A DNA stretch of 43,232 nt from Ferruginibacter sp. GTDB lineage: Bacteria > Bacteroidota > Bacteroidia > Chitinophagales > Chitinophagaceae. The stretch is taken from NCBI GenBank assembly GCA_025963635.1, contig JAOQAK010000084.1, positions 1 to 43,232 on the forward strand, given 5' to 3'. Below, in pieces: positions 42,461-43,232 of the stretch. Under the pieces are notes generated by a model that was not told where the DNA came from, made no database searches, and worked only from the letters and a program-made list of their open reading frames with translations. Position numbers and translations under genes: made by a program. The first letter of the stretch is position 1, and each line of letters opens with the position of its first letter.

Positions 42461-43232
42461 ATGAACAAAATAATTAAGATTGGTACACGAACAAAAATAA
42501 ATGCTTGCCGGTGTTGTATTTTGATGGTGGGTATAGTACTTACCTGTTATTCATCAACAGCTCAAACAAAAGTGAACTCTGTTTACAACCTGGCGAATAT
42601 TTTTAAATCACCTCCGCCGGCCGCCAGTCCGTGGGTATTCTGGTATTGGAACCAGGCAGTCGTATCAAAAGAGGGTATTACCGCCGACGTGCAGGCCATG
42701 AAAGATGCTGGTATCGGCGGCGCATACCTGATGTTTATAAAAGGAGCTGCCAACCCTCCGCTGATGGAACCCGCCGTAATACAATTATCCCCGCTTTGGT
42801 GGCAAATGGTAGGCCATGCAATGAAGGAAGCAAAAAGACTTGGACTTAAAATAGGACTGCATGTCAGTGACGGATTTGCCCTTGCCGGAGGGCCATGGAT
42901 CACCCCCGAACTGTCAATGCAAAAAATAGTGTGGACTACTACAAATATTAACGGGGGCAAGGCGTACAACGATACTTTACAGCAGCCTGAAACCATCGAA
43001 AACTATTATGAAGACATTGCTGTTTTTGCTTACCCATCTACAAAGGATGCGGGGATCTCCACAAGAACGGTTAAGCCTTTGATAACAAGCAGCAAGGCTG
43101 ATTCTGTGTTGCCTTTATTGGTTGTTCCCGGCAACAAAAAGAATTTTACCTGCGATGATTCCTGTTGGATACAGTACGAATTTCAGCAGCCGTTTGCCTG
43201 CCGTACCGTTACAATCAGCAGCCGTACCAATT
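42461..43232 (+). CDS. GH106-like alpha-L-rhamnosidase, N-terminal part (cut by window end)
   Basis: Only the first 257 codons are present; the frame is open to the last base. A signal peptide (about 1-35, STA-Q) is followed by FKSPPPAASPWVFWYWNQAVVSKEGITADVQAMKDAGIGGAYLMF, the hallmark start of the GH106 catalytic barrel, then HAMKEAKRLGLKIGLHVSDGFALAGGPWITPELSMQKIVW. GH106 enzymes are calcium-dependent inverting alpha-L-rhamnosidases; BT0986 in B. thetaiotaomicron acts on RG-II. The gene starts 109 bp after the FucP-type permease gene. The catalytic glutamates are beyond the window edge. Confidence 0.85.
   Translation, partial: MNKIIKIGTRTKINACRCCILMVGIVLTCYSSTAQTKVNSVYNLANIFKSPPPAASPWVFWYWNQAVVSKEGITADVQAMKDAGIGGAYLMFIKGAANPPLMEPAVIQLSPLWWQMVGHAMKEAKRLGLKIGLHVSDGFALAGGPWITPELSMQKIVWTTTNINGGKAYNDTLQQPETIENYYEDIAVFAYPSTKDAGISTRTVKPLITSSKADSVLPLLVVPGNKKNFTCDDSCWIQYEFQQPFACRTVTISSRTN

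Overview
The window looks like Bacteroidota DNA, most likely family Chitinophagaceae or a close relative. The signs are moderate GC, AT-rich leaders rather than Shine-Dalgarno boxes before most starts, signal peptides ending in ...AQ, dense CAZyme content, and dispersed hairpin repeats of the CCTCTC-TTTGGAGAGG type. All real genes are on the + strand. There are no rRNA, tRNA, CRISPR or transposase genes.

Layout. (1) 1-5470: a 39-bp tandem repeat, a PL1-like pectate lyase and a large beta-helix/DUF6298-like protein, bracketed by a 19-bp inverted repeat. (2) 5503-11206: a tight operon of GH140 apiosidase, GH43 lipoprotein, sialidase-like propeller and (alpha/alpha)6-barrel hydrolase. (3) 11283-20628: a GH2, a GH78 rhamnosidase fused to a sialidase-like domain, an SSS symporter and a NAL/DapA-family aldolase. 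(4) 20913-34419: a CE19-like esterase with an N-terminal DUF4974/STN-like domain, an exported TIM-barrel protein, then GH141, GH78, GH127 and GH2. (5) 34419-42351: a cytoplasmic metabolic module of leaderless solute-binding-protein homologue, two class III CoA-transferases, a COG3618 lactonase-like amidohydrolase, a Gfo/Idh oxidoreductase, a MaoC hydratase and a FucP-type permease. (6) 42461-end: a GH106 rhamnosidase cut by the window edge.

Read together, the enzyme set resembles the rhamnogalacturonan-II (RG-II) machinery described in Bacteroides thetaiotaomicron: GH140, GH141, GH127, GH78, GH106, GH2, GH43, CE19, PL1 and probable GH142/GH143. Secreted enzymes would take the pectin apart. 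Monosaccharides would enter through the SSS and FucP-like carriers. 2-Keto-3-deoxy acids (Kdo, Dha) could be split by the NAL-family aldolase. An oxidised deoxy or branched sugar could be passed to a CoA-dependent route. No SusC/SusD pair or regulator lies inside the window.

The most interesting points are: the GH78-sialidase-like fusion, which fits the Rha-Kdo disaccharide of RG-II chain C; a possible split GH143/GH142 pair for chain D; a GH127-GH2-SBP-CoA-transferase gene train that may define an undescribed catabolic route for an unusual RG-II sugar; and mobile-looking repeats that have entered the coding termini of four genes, in one case supplying a possible start codon. Family names come from reading motifs and from recalled literature; no search was run.
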